DNA of 9,934 nt from an uncultured Lentisphaeria bacterium (GCA_903821255.1 CAIJKT010000150.1:1-9934); one strand, 5' to 3'. Shown: positions 1-7,114, numbered from the stretch's first letter. Notes: generated by a model from the letters alone, not told the origin. Translations and numbers: made by a program.

Positions 1-1524
1 GGGGACTGGGACGGGTTTATCGGGCTTTTTATTGATAATCTGCTTCAGTTGCTGCTGATTGCAACGCTGTGTCCGCTGGTGTGCGGAATTCCGCTCGCGA
101 CCGTTGCCGGATTGATTCTGCCGGGGGCGGCCGTGTCCATCGTGGCGGGAAATCTTTTTTATTCATGGCAGGCATGGCGGCTGGCGAAGCGGACAGGCCG
201 CGATGATGTGACAGCCCTGCCTTACGGAATCAATACTGTGAGCCTGATTGCGTTTCTCTTCTTCATCATGGCGCCGGTCTGGCAGGCGACTAAAGATCCG
301 GTAAAAGTCTGGGAGGCCGGTGTTTTCGCCTGCCTGATCAGCGGGCTGCTGGAACTGGCATTGGCATTCTTTGCGGACCCGCTCCGCAGGAAAGCGCCGC
401 GAGCGGCTTTGCTTTCGTCCCTGGCCGGGGTGGCGCTGACATTTATTTCAATGGGGTTTGCCTTTCAAATCTTTGCTTCGCCGGCCATCGCGCTGCTGCC
501 GATGTTTTTAATTGTGATTGCGTATGCCACGCGGGTGCGCCTGCCGCTGGGGATTCCGGCCGGATTGCTGGCCATTCTGACCGGAGTGGCGATCGCATGG
601 GGCTTGAAGTGGGCGGGCGTTCCATCATTTTCGCCGCCGTCGGATCCGATTCCGTTCGGGCTTCACCTGCCGCAGCCGGATGTCACCGCCTGGCGGGCGC
701 TGGTGTCCGGCGGCGCACTCTGGAGCTATCTTACAGTCATTATTCCGATGGCCCTGTTCAATGTCCTCGGATCGCTGCAGTCACTGGACAGCGCCGAAGC
801 GGCGGGTGACCGGTACGAAACCATGCCTTCGCTGGTGATGAACGGCACCGGCAGCATTGTAGCGGCATTTTTCGGGAGTGCATTCCCCACCACTATTTAC
901 ATCGGTCATCCCGGCTGGAAAGCAATGGGTGCCAGAATCGGATATTCCGCATTGAACGGCATCGTGATCAGCGCACTCTGTTTTTTCGGAGCGGTCACCG
1001 CCGTCCTTCATGTGGTACCGCTGGAGGCGACGTTCGGGATTCTTATCTGGATCGGCCTGGTGATGACGGCACAGGCGTTTCAGGAGACGCCGCGGGCTCA
1101 TGCGCTGGCGGTTGCCGCCGGCCTGTTTCCATCGCTTGCGGCCTGGGCCTGGCTTCTGATCGAGACCACGCTGCGTATCACCGGAACGCCTCTGGAAAAA
1201 GCACTGCCAGGCTTCGGAAACAGTCTTTTCATCCGCGGTGTTCTTGCCATGAATCAGGGTTTTCTCATCACCAGCATGGCATTTGCCTCGATTATTGCTT
1301 TTGCCATTGACCGGAAATTTATTGCCGCCGCCGTGACATGCTTCCTGTGCTCCGGATTTTCCGCGACTGGTTTGATCCATGCGTTTAAGATTACCCCTGG
1401 CGGAGTTGCTCCGGTGTTAGGCTGGATGGCGGCTCCGGAGTTTGCCGCCGCCTATGCGGCGACAGGAGTCTGTCTGCTGGCGCTTCACTGGACGAAACGC
1501 TTTGACGCTGCTGAGAAAAAATAA
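1..1524 (+). CDS. NCS2-type (xanthine/uracil-like) membrane permease, 5' end cut by window
   Basis: The reading frame is open from base 1 (GDWDGFIGLFIDNLLQ leads into the TTG at 49), so the gene starts before the window. In this family such a stretch lies close to the N-terminus, so probably only some ten residues are missing; 507 are present. The protein is almost entirely hydrophobic, with a dozen or so likely membrane segments, and carries TALPYGINTVS and GSAFPTTIYIGHPGW, which resemble the conserved substrate-site segments of nucleobase-cation symporter 2 / AzgA-like permeases. It would act in the inner membrane as an ion-coupled importer of a nucleobase or similar compound; the substrate cannot be told from sequence. 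It ends at TAA 1522-1524. Its base composition is visibly richer in G+C than the next genes, and a 235-base AT-rich gap separates it from them, so it probably belongs to another transcription unit. Confidence 0.85.
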   Translation, partial: GDWDGFIGLFIDNLLQLLLIATLCPLVCGIPLATVAGLILPGAAVSIVAGNLFYSWQAWRLAKRTGRDDVTALPYGINTVSLIAFLFFIMAPVWQATKDPVKVWEAGVFACLISGLLELALAFFADPLRRKAPRAALLSSLAGVALTFISMGFAFQIFASPAIALLPMFLIVIAYATRVRLPLGIPAGLLAILTGVAIAWGLKWAGVPSFSPPSDPIPFGLHLPQPDVTAWRALVSGGALWSYLTVIIPMALFNVLGSLQSLDSAEAAGDRYETMPSLVMNGTGSIVAAFFGSAFPTTIYIGHPGWKAMGARIGYSALNGIVISALCFFGAVTAVLHVVPLEATFGILIWIGLVMTAQAFQETPRAHALAVAAGLFPSLAAWAWLLIETTLRITGTPLEKALPGFGNSLFIRGVLAMNQGFLITSMAFASIIAFAIDRKFIAAAVTCFLCSGFSATGLIHAFKITPGGVAPVLGWMAAPEFAAAYAATGVCLLALHWTKRFDAAEKK

Positions 1525-1589
1525 CATTTACCACGAAAATATCTAAGATACCCGCTGCTGCAGGACAATCTGTTGGTGATCATCTTGTA

Positions 1590-1609
1590 TTTGGCGTGGG
1601 TTCGCCAAA
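1590..1609 (+). terminator. Possible intrinsic terminator after the permease
   Basis: A perfect 7-bp stem, TTTGGCG (1590-1596) with CGCCAAA (1603-1609), encloses the six-base loop TGGGTT. The following CGTCTTATTGCTTT is only moderately T-rich, so termination efficiency is uncertain. The position, 65 bases after the permease stop and before the next promoter, fits a terminator. Confidence 0.4.
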
Positions 1610-1660
1610 CGTCTTATTGCTTTAAACTGTTTACATCGTCACAATGTTTTAAAAAAAATC

Positions 1661-1680
1661 AATTATTTTTGATAATAATT
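1661..1680 (+). promoter_or_regulatory. AT-only inverted repeat, candidate UP element
   Basis: AATTATT (1661-1667) and AATAATT (1674-1680) are perfect reverse complements around TTTGAT. The block ends one base before the -35 box at 1682 and is preceded by an A-run (1651-1658). It could be an RNA polymerase alpha-subunit UP element or simply a flexible AT-rich region. The placement is seen in the sequence; the function is inferred. Confidence 0.4.
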
Positions 1681-1694
1681 GTTGACTTAGTCAG
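1676..1694 (+). promoter_or_regulatory. Operator copy 1 (TGACTTAGTCA dyad over the -35 box)
   Basis: This is the first copy of the exact 19-base direct repeat TAATTGTTGACTTAGTCAG. Its core TGACTTAGTCA (1683-1693) is a perfect dyad around one central base, a typical form for a dimeric winged-helix regulator site. It overlaps the -35 hexamer. The obvious candidate to bind it is the GntR-type protein encoded directly downstream (inference). Confidence 0.7.
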
Positions 1695-1710
1695 CGAGAT
1701 GTATTATAAT
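1682..1710 (+). promoter_or_regulatory. Sigma70-type promoter of the regulator gene
   Basis: TTGACT (1682-1687) is one base from the -35 consensus, TATAAT (1705-1710) is the exact -10 consensus, and the spacer is the ideal 17 bases. Transcription would start near 1717, giving a leader of about 43 bases to ATG 1760 or 70 bases to ATG 1787. It is the strongest promoter-like sequence seen in the window. Its -35 box is embedded in the first copy of a dyad repeat, so a protein bound there would block RNA polymerase. Confidence 0.75.
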
Positions 1711-1712
1711 CT

Positions 1713-1731
1713 TAATTGTTGACTTAGTCAG
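1713..1731 (+). promoter_or_regulatory. Operator copy 2 (TGACTTAGTCA dyad at the transcription start)
   Basis: This is the second exact copy of the 19-base repeat, starting 37 bases after the first. Its dyad core is 1720-1730 and it covers the predicted start point near 1717. Two identical sites at about -29 and +9 would give cooperative repression or looping across the promoter. The spacing is about 3.5 helical turns. Confidence 0.7.
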
Positions 1732-1759
1732 AGTTGGTGGTAGTAGTTCAGCTTAATAA

Positions 1760-3172
1760 ATGTTACAATCGGAGACTGCGCCTGTTATGGAAGATAAGAT
1801 TACAACGACAAGAAATTATATTCTTGACCTTCTGGAAAGCGGCAGCTTGAAAGGTGGCGACAAGCTTCCGGGTGCTCGCGTCATTGCTTCCTCCATTAAA
1901 GTCTCTTTTCTCAAAATTCAACAGGCTCTGGACAATCTTGCGCAGGATGGTATACTGGAAACAATTTCCCGGAAAGGAACTTTCGTTCAGCGGAATTGGG
2001 AAGATCGGATTTTACAGACTAATTTTACGTTGTTCAACAGAGATCTGCCGTGGATCGACGGTTTTGAAAAATTACTGGCAGCCCGGATTCCGCAGTTGAG
2101 GGTGTGCCGGAAATTTCCTCAAAGTGTTTTTGAACTGCGCACAACTTTGCATGTACAGAATAACCGCAATGACTATTTGGATCTGCAACCGGTTTTTGAC
2201 CGTATATACCCCGATAAGTCGATGTTTTTCAGCCATCCGTTTAAAAATTTTTACGTTGACCGCAAGCTGGCGGGGATCCCGTTTATTTTTTCGCCGCGTG
2301 TAATGTTTTATAGTCCTGAACTGCTGAAAAAATTCGGTTGTCCGGAGCCTCATCCAGGCTGGACTTGGGAAGAATTCATTCAAAGTATCCGGAAAATGCG
2401 TGCGCGGAAAGTTCCCGGAACCGAGATTTTTAACTGGTTTCCGGAAATTTTTCAATGGATAAATATTGTGTTCCGCGCCGGCGGCTCCCTGATTTCATCT
2501 TCGCCGTCCGATCCGGTGGCGATTGATCATCCGCGTACCCGGCATGGATTACAGTTATATACCGAACTGATGCATGAATTGAATGTATCTTACGATGATG
2601 TGCATTCTGACTGCACTGCGCAATTCGCTTCCGGGAAGCTGGCGTTTATGTTATCAGAACGTGAAAGTCTTGCGCATTTCAAACACGCAGATTTTGATGG
2701 CTGGAAAACCGTGCCGTTACCCGTGATTGAGGGCGGCGCGGACATTACCGCCCAGGCGACTGACTTGATTTGTGTCAGAAAGAACTGTTCCGATCCGACG
2801 CGGGTTGAAGATTTTGTCAGATTTATGCTTTCTGAAGAAACGCAGGACTTTATCGGCATGGAAAAATACGGGATTCCGATCCGGAAATCTTCCGCATTTA
2901 AAAGTATTGATGCCCAATCCCCGCGGGATATGCTGTTTCTGTCGGAAACTAATAAGATCAGCGCTCAATATAATATCTGCTCGCCGGAAATGTCGTCAAT
3001 GATAGAAGAAGGAATCAAACATATCTGGCGCGAAAAACTGGATTTGGTACAGGCGACCGGGGAACTTGCCCGGGCAATCAGATTGTTTTTGCATATCAAA
3101 CAGGTAACTAAAAATAATATCTTAATTAGAAACAAGGAGGTACGGAAAAGTGAAGAAGCATGTCTGGTTTAA
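1760..3172 (+). CDS. GntR-type DNA-binding head fused to an ABC sugar-binding-protein-like domain; transcription regulator
   Basis: Residues about 14-76 form a GntR-family winged helix ([17 protein letters not shown], then [23 protein letters not shown]). The remainder resembles a family 1 extracellular solute-binding protein: [20 protein letters not shown] (172-191), [13 protein letters not shown] (201-213), FRAGGSLI (238-245), [12 protein letters not shown] (289-300) and YGIPIRKS (370-377). There is no signal peptide or lipobox, so the binding domain should act in the cytoplasm as a sugar sensor, taking the place of the usual FadR, UTRA or LacI-type effector domain. The ATG at 1760 has almost no ribosome site. 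ATG 1787, behind GGAG at 1771-1774, starts just before the winged helix and may be the true start. The paired dyads before the gene suggest autoregulation. The protein is 470 residues from 1760, and its last codons overlap a possible GTG start of the next gene. Confidence 0.85.
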   Translation: MLQSETAPVMEDKITTTRNYILDLLESGSLKGGDKLPGARVIASSIKVSFLKIQQALDNLAQDGILETISRKGTFVQRNWEDRILQTNFTLFNRDLPWIDGFEKLLAARIPQLRVCRKFPQSVFELRTTLHVQNNRNDYLDLQPVFDRIYPDKSMFFSHPFKNFYVDRKLAGIPFIFSPRVMFYSPELLKKFGCPEPHPGWTWEEFIQSIRKMRARKVPGTEIFNWFPEIFQWINIVFRAGGSLISSSPSDPVAIDHPRTRHGLQLYTELMHELNVSYDDVHSDCTAQFASGKLAFMLSERESLAHFKHADFDGWKTVPLPVIEGGADITAQATDLICVRKNCSDPTRVEDFVRFMLSEETQDFIGMEKYGIPIRKSSAFKSIDAQSPRDMLFLSETNKISAQYNICSPEMSSMIEEGIKHIWREKLDLVQATGELARAIRLFLHIKQVTKNNILIRNKEVRKSEEACLV

Positions 3173-3236
3173 TGTTTGCGGCGGTCAACGTGAAACCATT
3201 TTTCAATTCAGTAATCTAAGAGAAGGAAACAGAAAA
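3134..3236 (+). other. Possible translated leader extension of the prepilin, with its own ribosome site
   Basis: A perfect AAGGAGG (3134-3140) lies nine bases before GTG 3150. From there the frame runs without a stop into the prepilin ATG at 3237, adding 29 residues that end in LREGNRK. It overlaps the regulator's last 23 bases in another frame. The partial second copy at 6854-6928 keeps the same frame, differing by a whole codon, and shares C, GQRE, FQ, S and LREGNRK. That argues for translation, but the conservation could also be of RNA. A second ribosome site, AAGGAA (3223-3228), precedes ATG 3237. Confidence 0.45.
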
Positions 3237-3272
3237 ATGAAAAAACAAATTTTCACACTCATTGAACTCCTG
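3216..3272 (+). repeat. 57-base repeat, copy A (prepilin ribosome site and leader codons)
   Basis: These 57 bases recur at 6908-6964 with a single difference, a synonymous AAA/AAG change in a lysine codon. They span the AAGGAA ribosome site and the codons for [12 protein letters not shown]. Weaker, codon-aligned similarity continues on both sides. Confidence 0.9.
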
Positions 3273-3986
3273 GTGGTGATCGCGATCATCGCGATTTTGG
3301 CCGCAATGCTGCTTCCCGCATTGAATAAAGCCCGCGAAAAAGCCAAAGCAATTAAATGTACCAGCAATCTTAAGCAGCTGGCGGTCGCTAGCGGTTTTTA
3401 TGCCAGTGCCAATAATGGTTTTCTGACTTTCCAGGCGGATGGTTATTATTATCGCTTTGTTTTCGGTCCAGTTGATCCGCCGTATGCGGCCCGTACCCTG
3501 GTACCTTATCTCGACGCAAAGAAGGTGAAAACGATAGTTACCGGGACAAGCGAAATTGCTGATGTTGCGCTCTGCCCGTCCGGCCGCCGCGACGGTACCG
3601 GACTTTGGGGGGCCCGGGATGTCGGGGCTCCCAATAACAGTTATGCTTTTAATAGTTATTTGGTCTCATTGGACGGCGGCGCCAGCAAGCCGCAGCGCTG
3701 GCAGAAATTTGAGAACGCCAAACGCCCATCGGCAAAAGTCCTGTTAATGGATTTTAATGAGATTGGTTATGACGGCACGTATGCAAGCGGCGGTGCCGGC
3801 ACCTTCGCGCGAACTTCTAATTATGATAGTAAATTTATGGAGAGACGCCATGCCAATGGTGCGAATATTGTATTTGCCGATTCCCACGCTGAATGGAAGA
3901 GCCACAGTGACTTGGTCAGTAAAATACTATCAGGCAGCTACAGTGCGGATAAAACTAATTATGCCTGGCATGATGCAACCTGGTAA
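3237..3986 (+). CDS. Prepilin-type pseudopilin (type II secretion/type IV pilin-like major-helix protein)
   Basis: The 249-residue protein begins [20 protein letters not shown], a class III prepilin leader: a short basic stretch, then F-T-L-I-E with the glutamate at mature position +5, then a 20-residue hydrophobic helix and [14 protein letters not shown] prepilin peptidase would cut before the FTLIE phenylalanine. There is no glycine at -1 (it is isoleucine), as is common in PVC-phylum members. Near the C-terminus, [18 protein letters not shown] matches the H-x9-DG motif of these proteins, but with DS instead of DG. The ATG at 3237 is chosen for its AAGGAA site and the standard leader; an in-frame GTG at 3150 would add 29 residues. 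It lies 64 bases after the regulator and 14 bases before a large secreted protein, suggesting co-transcription. Such proteins are very numerous in these genomes and their role is not settled; a part in enzyme or substrate handling at the surface is inference. Confidence 0.85.
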   Translation: MKKQIFTLIELLVVIAIIAILAAMLLPALNKAREKAKAIKCTSNLKQLAVASGFYASANNGFLTFQADGYYYRFVFGPVDPPYAARTLVPYLDAKKVKTIVTGTSEIADVALCPSGRRDGTGLWGARDVGAPNNSYAFNSYLVSLDGGASKPQRWQKFENAKRPSAKVLLMDFNEIGYDGTYASGGAGTFARTSNYDSKFMERRHANGANIVFADSHAEWKSHSDLVSKILSGSYSADKTNYAWHDATW

Positions 3987-4000
3987 TAAATAAAGTAAAA

Positions 4001-6772
4001 ATGAAAAAAATATTGATCCTGGGTTTGTTGATGGTGGTTTGGGCTGGTTTCGCCGGTAGTGAATTAACCGTGAAGAACGCTGATTTTAAAAAGTTCAACA
4101 AGGATAACTCACTGCCGCAAGACTGGCGGGATTACAATCCGAAAGCCACGCAAATTACCCCGATGGATGGCGGCGGTATCAAAGTCGCCATTATGCAAAC
4201 AGACAAACTGGACAGTTCACTTGAACAGGAAATCAGGAATCTTCCCGCCAATCAAAAATACCGTTTCAGCGCCACTGTCAGCGGCAGTCGCAGTGCTATT
4301 GGATATTTGATGGTCAAGATATTTAAAGAGAATCAGGAACTTAAGCGATTTGCTTCGCGTGACATTCAGCGGCAGGCCGGTGAATTAAGCGTGGCTTTTG
4401 ATACAGGGGAAGCCGACCGCTTGACTTTGCAATGCCGTACCCGGCTGGGTGATGCCAGCCTGATTGGACAATTTGCCACTTTTAAAGATTTAAAACTGAC
4501 TAAAGTTGATGCGATATCAGCTCATAAAGCGGAAAGATTGGAACTGGTTCCGGGCTTTGAGAGCTGCAGCATCTACCTGAATAATCTTAAAGCGGTACGG
4601 CCTCAGGTTGCCGAAGGTAAAGTCTTTTACCGGCGGCAGGGAGCGGACAACTGGCAAAAAGCACTGGATTTAGTCTGGGTGCCGGATGAGCGGGCGGCTC
4701 GTTCCAGCTTGCTTAAATTAACCGAAAATACTCCTTACGAACTTAAAATCGAGCTGGCCGATAATGGCAAAACTGAAACGCTCAATGTAAAATTCCGGAC
4801 GCTGTCAAGTATTGTGCCGGTTGCCGAAACGGTGATAATTGGTCCGGATAATTTTGACGGTGATCTGGCGATTAATCGCTCTGGAAAACCGGATGGTTAT
4901 ATCCGTTATGTTGCCCTACCGGGTTTTGTGCTGAAATCCATGGAAAAATCAGAACAGACTATTTTGCTGGATCAGGCGGAATATATAATTTTGGACGGTT
5001 TGACTATTCGCGGCGGGCGCAGGCATGGCATCAATGTGGTGAATTCCAATCACATCCGGATTATTAATTGCGATATCGGCAGCTATGGCGGAGTTGGCGT
5101 TCAGGATATTTACCAGGATGGTAAATACTACCAGAATAACAGGGCGCTGAACAACCATGCGGGAATAAATATTGACGGCAGCGGACAGGTGGTGGTGGAG
5201 CGTTCTTATATTCATGATGCGCGAGGACGTGCCAACGCCTGGTTTTATTCGCATCCAGCCGGGCCCAATGCGATGTTTGTTCATTCCGCCGGCGGTACTG
5301 TGATTCGTTACAATGACTTCGTTGGAAGTGACGGGCATCGCTGGAATGATGTGATTGAAGGTTTTGACAATGGCAGTCAAACAGGCGGGTTTTACCGGGA
5401 TGCCGAAGTATATGGCAATTATCTGGCTTTTGGCAATGATGATGGAATAGAATTTGACGGTGGACAAATGAATTGCCGTTTTTATTACAACCGCGTGGAA
5501 GGCACGCTTTGCGGCGTAAGTACGGCGCCCTGCCTGCTTGGCCCGTCGTATATATTCCAAAATCTTATGTGTAATTCAGGGGATGAGTTTGGCGCGAATA
5601 ATACTTTGATCAAAAATAACTATAGCCAATACGGTAAAGGACGGCTCTATTTTTATAACAACACCATGACGGGCGCTGGAAATGCTTATTCCGGATACAG
5701 CAATGATGTGCCTGCTGAGTATGCCAATGAACTGAAAGCCGTTAGCCGCAATAATCTATTTTATCCCATAAACAGTCTGCTGTCATGTAAAATATTTACG
5801 ATTCCCCATGATTTTAATTATGATTTATTTTGGATCGATAATTTGGATAAATCACCGCTGATTGCTGAATTAAAACGAAATAATCAGGAGATTAACGGGA
5901 TTTTTGCGAAACCTGAATTTATCAATGCATCAGCGGGAGATTACTGCTTGAAACCGGGCAGCCCCGGTTATCGTGCCGGAGTTCCGGTTCCTGATGTGAT
6001 GCCTGTTGAACATCCCGACATTGGAGCATTTCAGGCTGACGGACCGCGGATTTTGCCACATCGTCCGCTCAAATTAATCCCGTCAGTCAATCAATTGAAT
6101 TTTACCTGGCGGAATTCGCTGCCCGCTGAACAGACGATGACGGTAAAGGCTGATTCTTCTGCTGATGCCGGCAGTTTTAAAACTGTTCAAAACGAGTCGA
6201 CTAATTTCTTTAAGGTGACTCCTGACTTGTTTACCGTTAAACCCGGCGAATCCGTTACACTGAAAGTGCAATTAATTGACGGCAATATGCCGGTTGCGCG
6301 GTTATACTCCGGAGCATTTCTAATCCGCCGTACGGATGGGCTTTCACGGCCAATTTCCGTCTATGCGGATATGCGCAATGACACTCAGCGTCTGGTCAGG
6401 GACCGCCAGCCGGCAATATTCGGCAAAATAACCCTGCCCGACGCGGCAGGCGCCGTGCAGCTTGATTTTGAATTACCGGAGGCCGGGGATTATTATTTAT
6501 TCACGCGTTTAACTGCTCCGCCTTACGGTGTTAATCTCAGTCTTGACGGAGGAACTTCCGAAATGGCAAATTTCTACGGTACCGCCGACAAGTCTTCGCA
6601 TTGGTATGCCATGGTAATAAAAGCGTATTCCAATCTTCCCAACCGGCCATTTAAACTTAGCGCCGGGAAACACCATTTTGTGCTGGCGAAACGCAAGGAT
6701 TTTAATTTTAATATTGAGTCGGCTGCTTTGGCTAAAGCGCCGGCAACTTTTTTAATGTCACCATTCAAATAA
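4001..6772 (+). CDS. Secreted multidomain right-handed beta-helix protein, candidate polysaccharide lyase
   Basis: Residues 1-19 are a signal peptide (MKKILILGLLMVVWAGFAG). A beta-sandwich-like segment (about 22-168) is followed by a fibronectin-III-like domain (about 178-268, with ERLELVPGF and NTPYELKIEL). A right-handed parallel beta-helix covers about 275-600, with repeats such as YIILDGLTIRGG, HIRIINCDIG, VVVERSYIHD and DAEVYGNYLAFGNDDGIEFD, the last an acidic segment (477-486) typical of this fold. DIGAFQADGP (673-682) closes that part. An Ig/BACON-like domain (about 690-790) and a carbohydrate-binding-like sandwich (about 798-910) end the protein. The fold and the PL11 neighbour suggest a pectin or other acidic-polysaccharide lyase, but I cannot assign a CAZy family or catalytic residues; a glycosidase or an epimerase is possible. 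The start is 14 bases after the prepilin stop, with no clear ribosome site, so translation may depend on the upstream gene. Confidence 0.8.
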   Translation: MKKILILGLLMVVWAGFAGSELTVKNADFKKFNKDNSLPQDWRDYNPKATQITPMDGGGIKVAIMQTDKLDSSLEQEIRNLPANQKYRFSATVSGSRSAIGYLMVKIFKENQELKRFASRDIQRQAGELSVAFDTGEADRLTLQCRTRLGDASLIGQFATFKDLKLTKVDAISAHKAERLELVPGFESCSIYLNNLKAVRPQVAEGKVFYRRQGADNWQKALDLVWVPDERAARSSLLKLTENTPYELKIELADNGKTETLNVKFRTLSSIVPVAETVIIGPDNFDGDLAINRSGKPDGYIRYVALPGFVLKSMEKSEQTILLDQAEYIILDGLTIRGGRRHGINVVNSNHIRIINCDIGSYGGVGVQDIYQDGKYYQNNRALNNHAGINIDGSGQVVVERSYIHDARGRANAWFYSHPAGPNAMFVHSAGGTVIRYNDFVGSDGHRWNDVIEGFDNGSQTGGFYRDAEVYGNYLAFGNDDGIEFDGGQMNCRFYYNRVEGTLCGVSTAPCLLGPSYIFQNLMCNSGDEFGANNTLIKNNYSQYGKGRLYFYNNTMTGAGNAYSGYSNDVPAEYANELKAVSRNNLFYPINSLLSCKIFTIPHDFNYDLFWIDNLDKSPLIAELKRNNQEINGIFAKPEFINASAGDYCLKPGSPGYRAGVPVPDVMPVEHPDIGAFQADGPRILPHRPLKLIPSVNQLNFTWRNSLPAEQTMTVKADSSADAGSFKTVQNESTNFFKVTPDLFTVKPGESVTLKVQLIDGNMPVARLYSGAFLIRRTDGLSRPISVYADMRNDTQRLVRDRQPAIFGKITLPDAAGAVQLDFELPEAGDYYLFTRLTAPPYGVNLSLDGGTSEMANFYGTADKSSHWYAMVIKAYSNLPNRPFKLSAGKHHFVLAKRKDFNFNIESAALAKAPATFLMSPFK

Positions 6773-6789
6773 TTATTAACCGGCAAGCA

Positions 6790-6861
6790 GAGGAGAGAGA
6801 TGTTTCCAAAAATATAATCAGCATGGAAGTGCTGGAAAAAGAAGAGGTATGCCATGTCTGA
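6790..6861 (+). pseudogene. Remnant of the 3' end of a second GntR/binding-protein regulator
   Basis: Read in the frame that ends at TGA 6859-6861, this stretch gives RDVSKNIISMEVLEKEEVCHV. The regulator at 1760-3172 ends [20 protein letters not shown] followed by ACLV. With a three-residue gap, V-(S/T)-K-N, EV, K, EE, C and the final V match, and the last codons pair GAA/GAA, GAA/GAG, GCA/GTA, TGT/TGC, GTT/GTC, stop/stop. The stop also lies the right distance before the prepilin remnant. No further homology is visible upstream, so it appears to be only the tail of a lost gene. The similarity is short, so this rests mainly on position and codon agreement. Confidence 0.6.
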
Positions 6862-6991
6862 TATTTGTGAAATCGGTCAACGTGAAATTCGTTTTCAAAT
6901 TAGTAAACTAAGAGAAGGAAACAGAAAAATGAAAAAGCAAATTTTCACACTCATTGAACTCCTGATAGTGATAGCTATCATCGCTATTTAA
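6854..6991 (+). pseudogene. Truncated prepilin: leader plus hydrophobic helix only, stops at TAA
   Basis: From ATG 6854 (behind GAAGAGG at 6841-6847) or from the internal ATG 6929 (behind AAGGAA), the frame reads LREGNRK, then [20 protein letters not shown], then TAA at 6989-6991. This is the head of the prepilin at 3237, cut after the transmembrane helix. Differences from the intact gene inside the pilin part are mostly at third codon positions (GCG/GCT, ATC/ATA), so the copy evolved as protein-coding sequence before, or despite, truncation. The globular domain is absent. The long form would have 45 residues and the short form 20. It is most likely a dead gene fragment, but a small inner-membrane peptide could still be made. 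Confidence 0.75.
6908..6964 (+). repeat. 57-base repeat, copy B
   Basis: This is the partner of 3216-3272, with 56 of 57 bases identical. It lies within the truncated prepilin. Such high local identity next to more diverged flanks suggests recent duplication or gene conversion at the prepilin head. Confidence 0.9.
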
Positions 6992-7114
6992 TGACACACT
7001 GGCGCCACTAAGAAAATGCCGGCGACCGCTGGAGTAGGAGTGAATCAGCTTGCAGTCGATTTGTAATCCGTCCTATGCAATCATATCGTAATCTGGATTA
7101 AATTAAGGAATTAT
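6992..7114 (+). other. Gap before the lyase: possible decayed prepilin sequence and a weak promoter
   Basis: No gene is seen here. Directly after the truncated prepilin, a frame-shifted reading gives TLAPLRKCRRPLE then a stop, which faintly recalls [13 protein letters not shown] but is too short to trust. TTGTAA (7061-7066) and TATCGT (7084-7089) have a 17-base spacer and could be a weak promoter for the lyase. AAGGAA (7105-7110) is the ribosome site for ATG 7115. No copy of the TGACTTAGTCA operator is present. Confidence 0.3.

Noticed and set aside
781..1380. A 199-codon open frame on the minus strand opposite the permease
   Set aside because: It is antisense to a strong membrane-protein gene, rich in arginine, glycine and lysine with no family motif, and typical of an open frame mirrored from G+C-rich coding DNA.
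1719..1747. A second promoter using TTGACT in operator copy 2
   Set aside because: The bases 17 positions on (AGTAGT) do not resemble a -10 box.
3160..3219. A 19-codon frame starting ATGTCTGG in front of the prepilin
   Set aside because: It is out of frame with the prepilin, is not kept in the second copy, and lies far from the ribosome site at 3134-3140.
4949..5560. A 203-codon minus-strand open frame inside the beta-helix gene
   Set aside because: It is a shadow of the beta-helix coding frame, with no recognisable domain, no convincing ribosome site, and a clear signal-peptide-bearing gene on the other strand.
6992..7035. Continuation of the prepilin (TLAPLRKCRRPLE) beyond the early stop
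   Set aside because: The resemblance to [13 protein letters not shown] needs a frame change and covers about a dozen residues, which is too weak to annotate.
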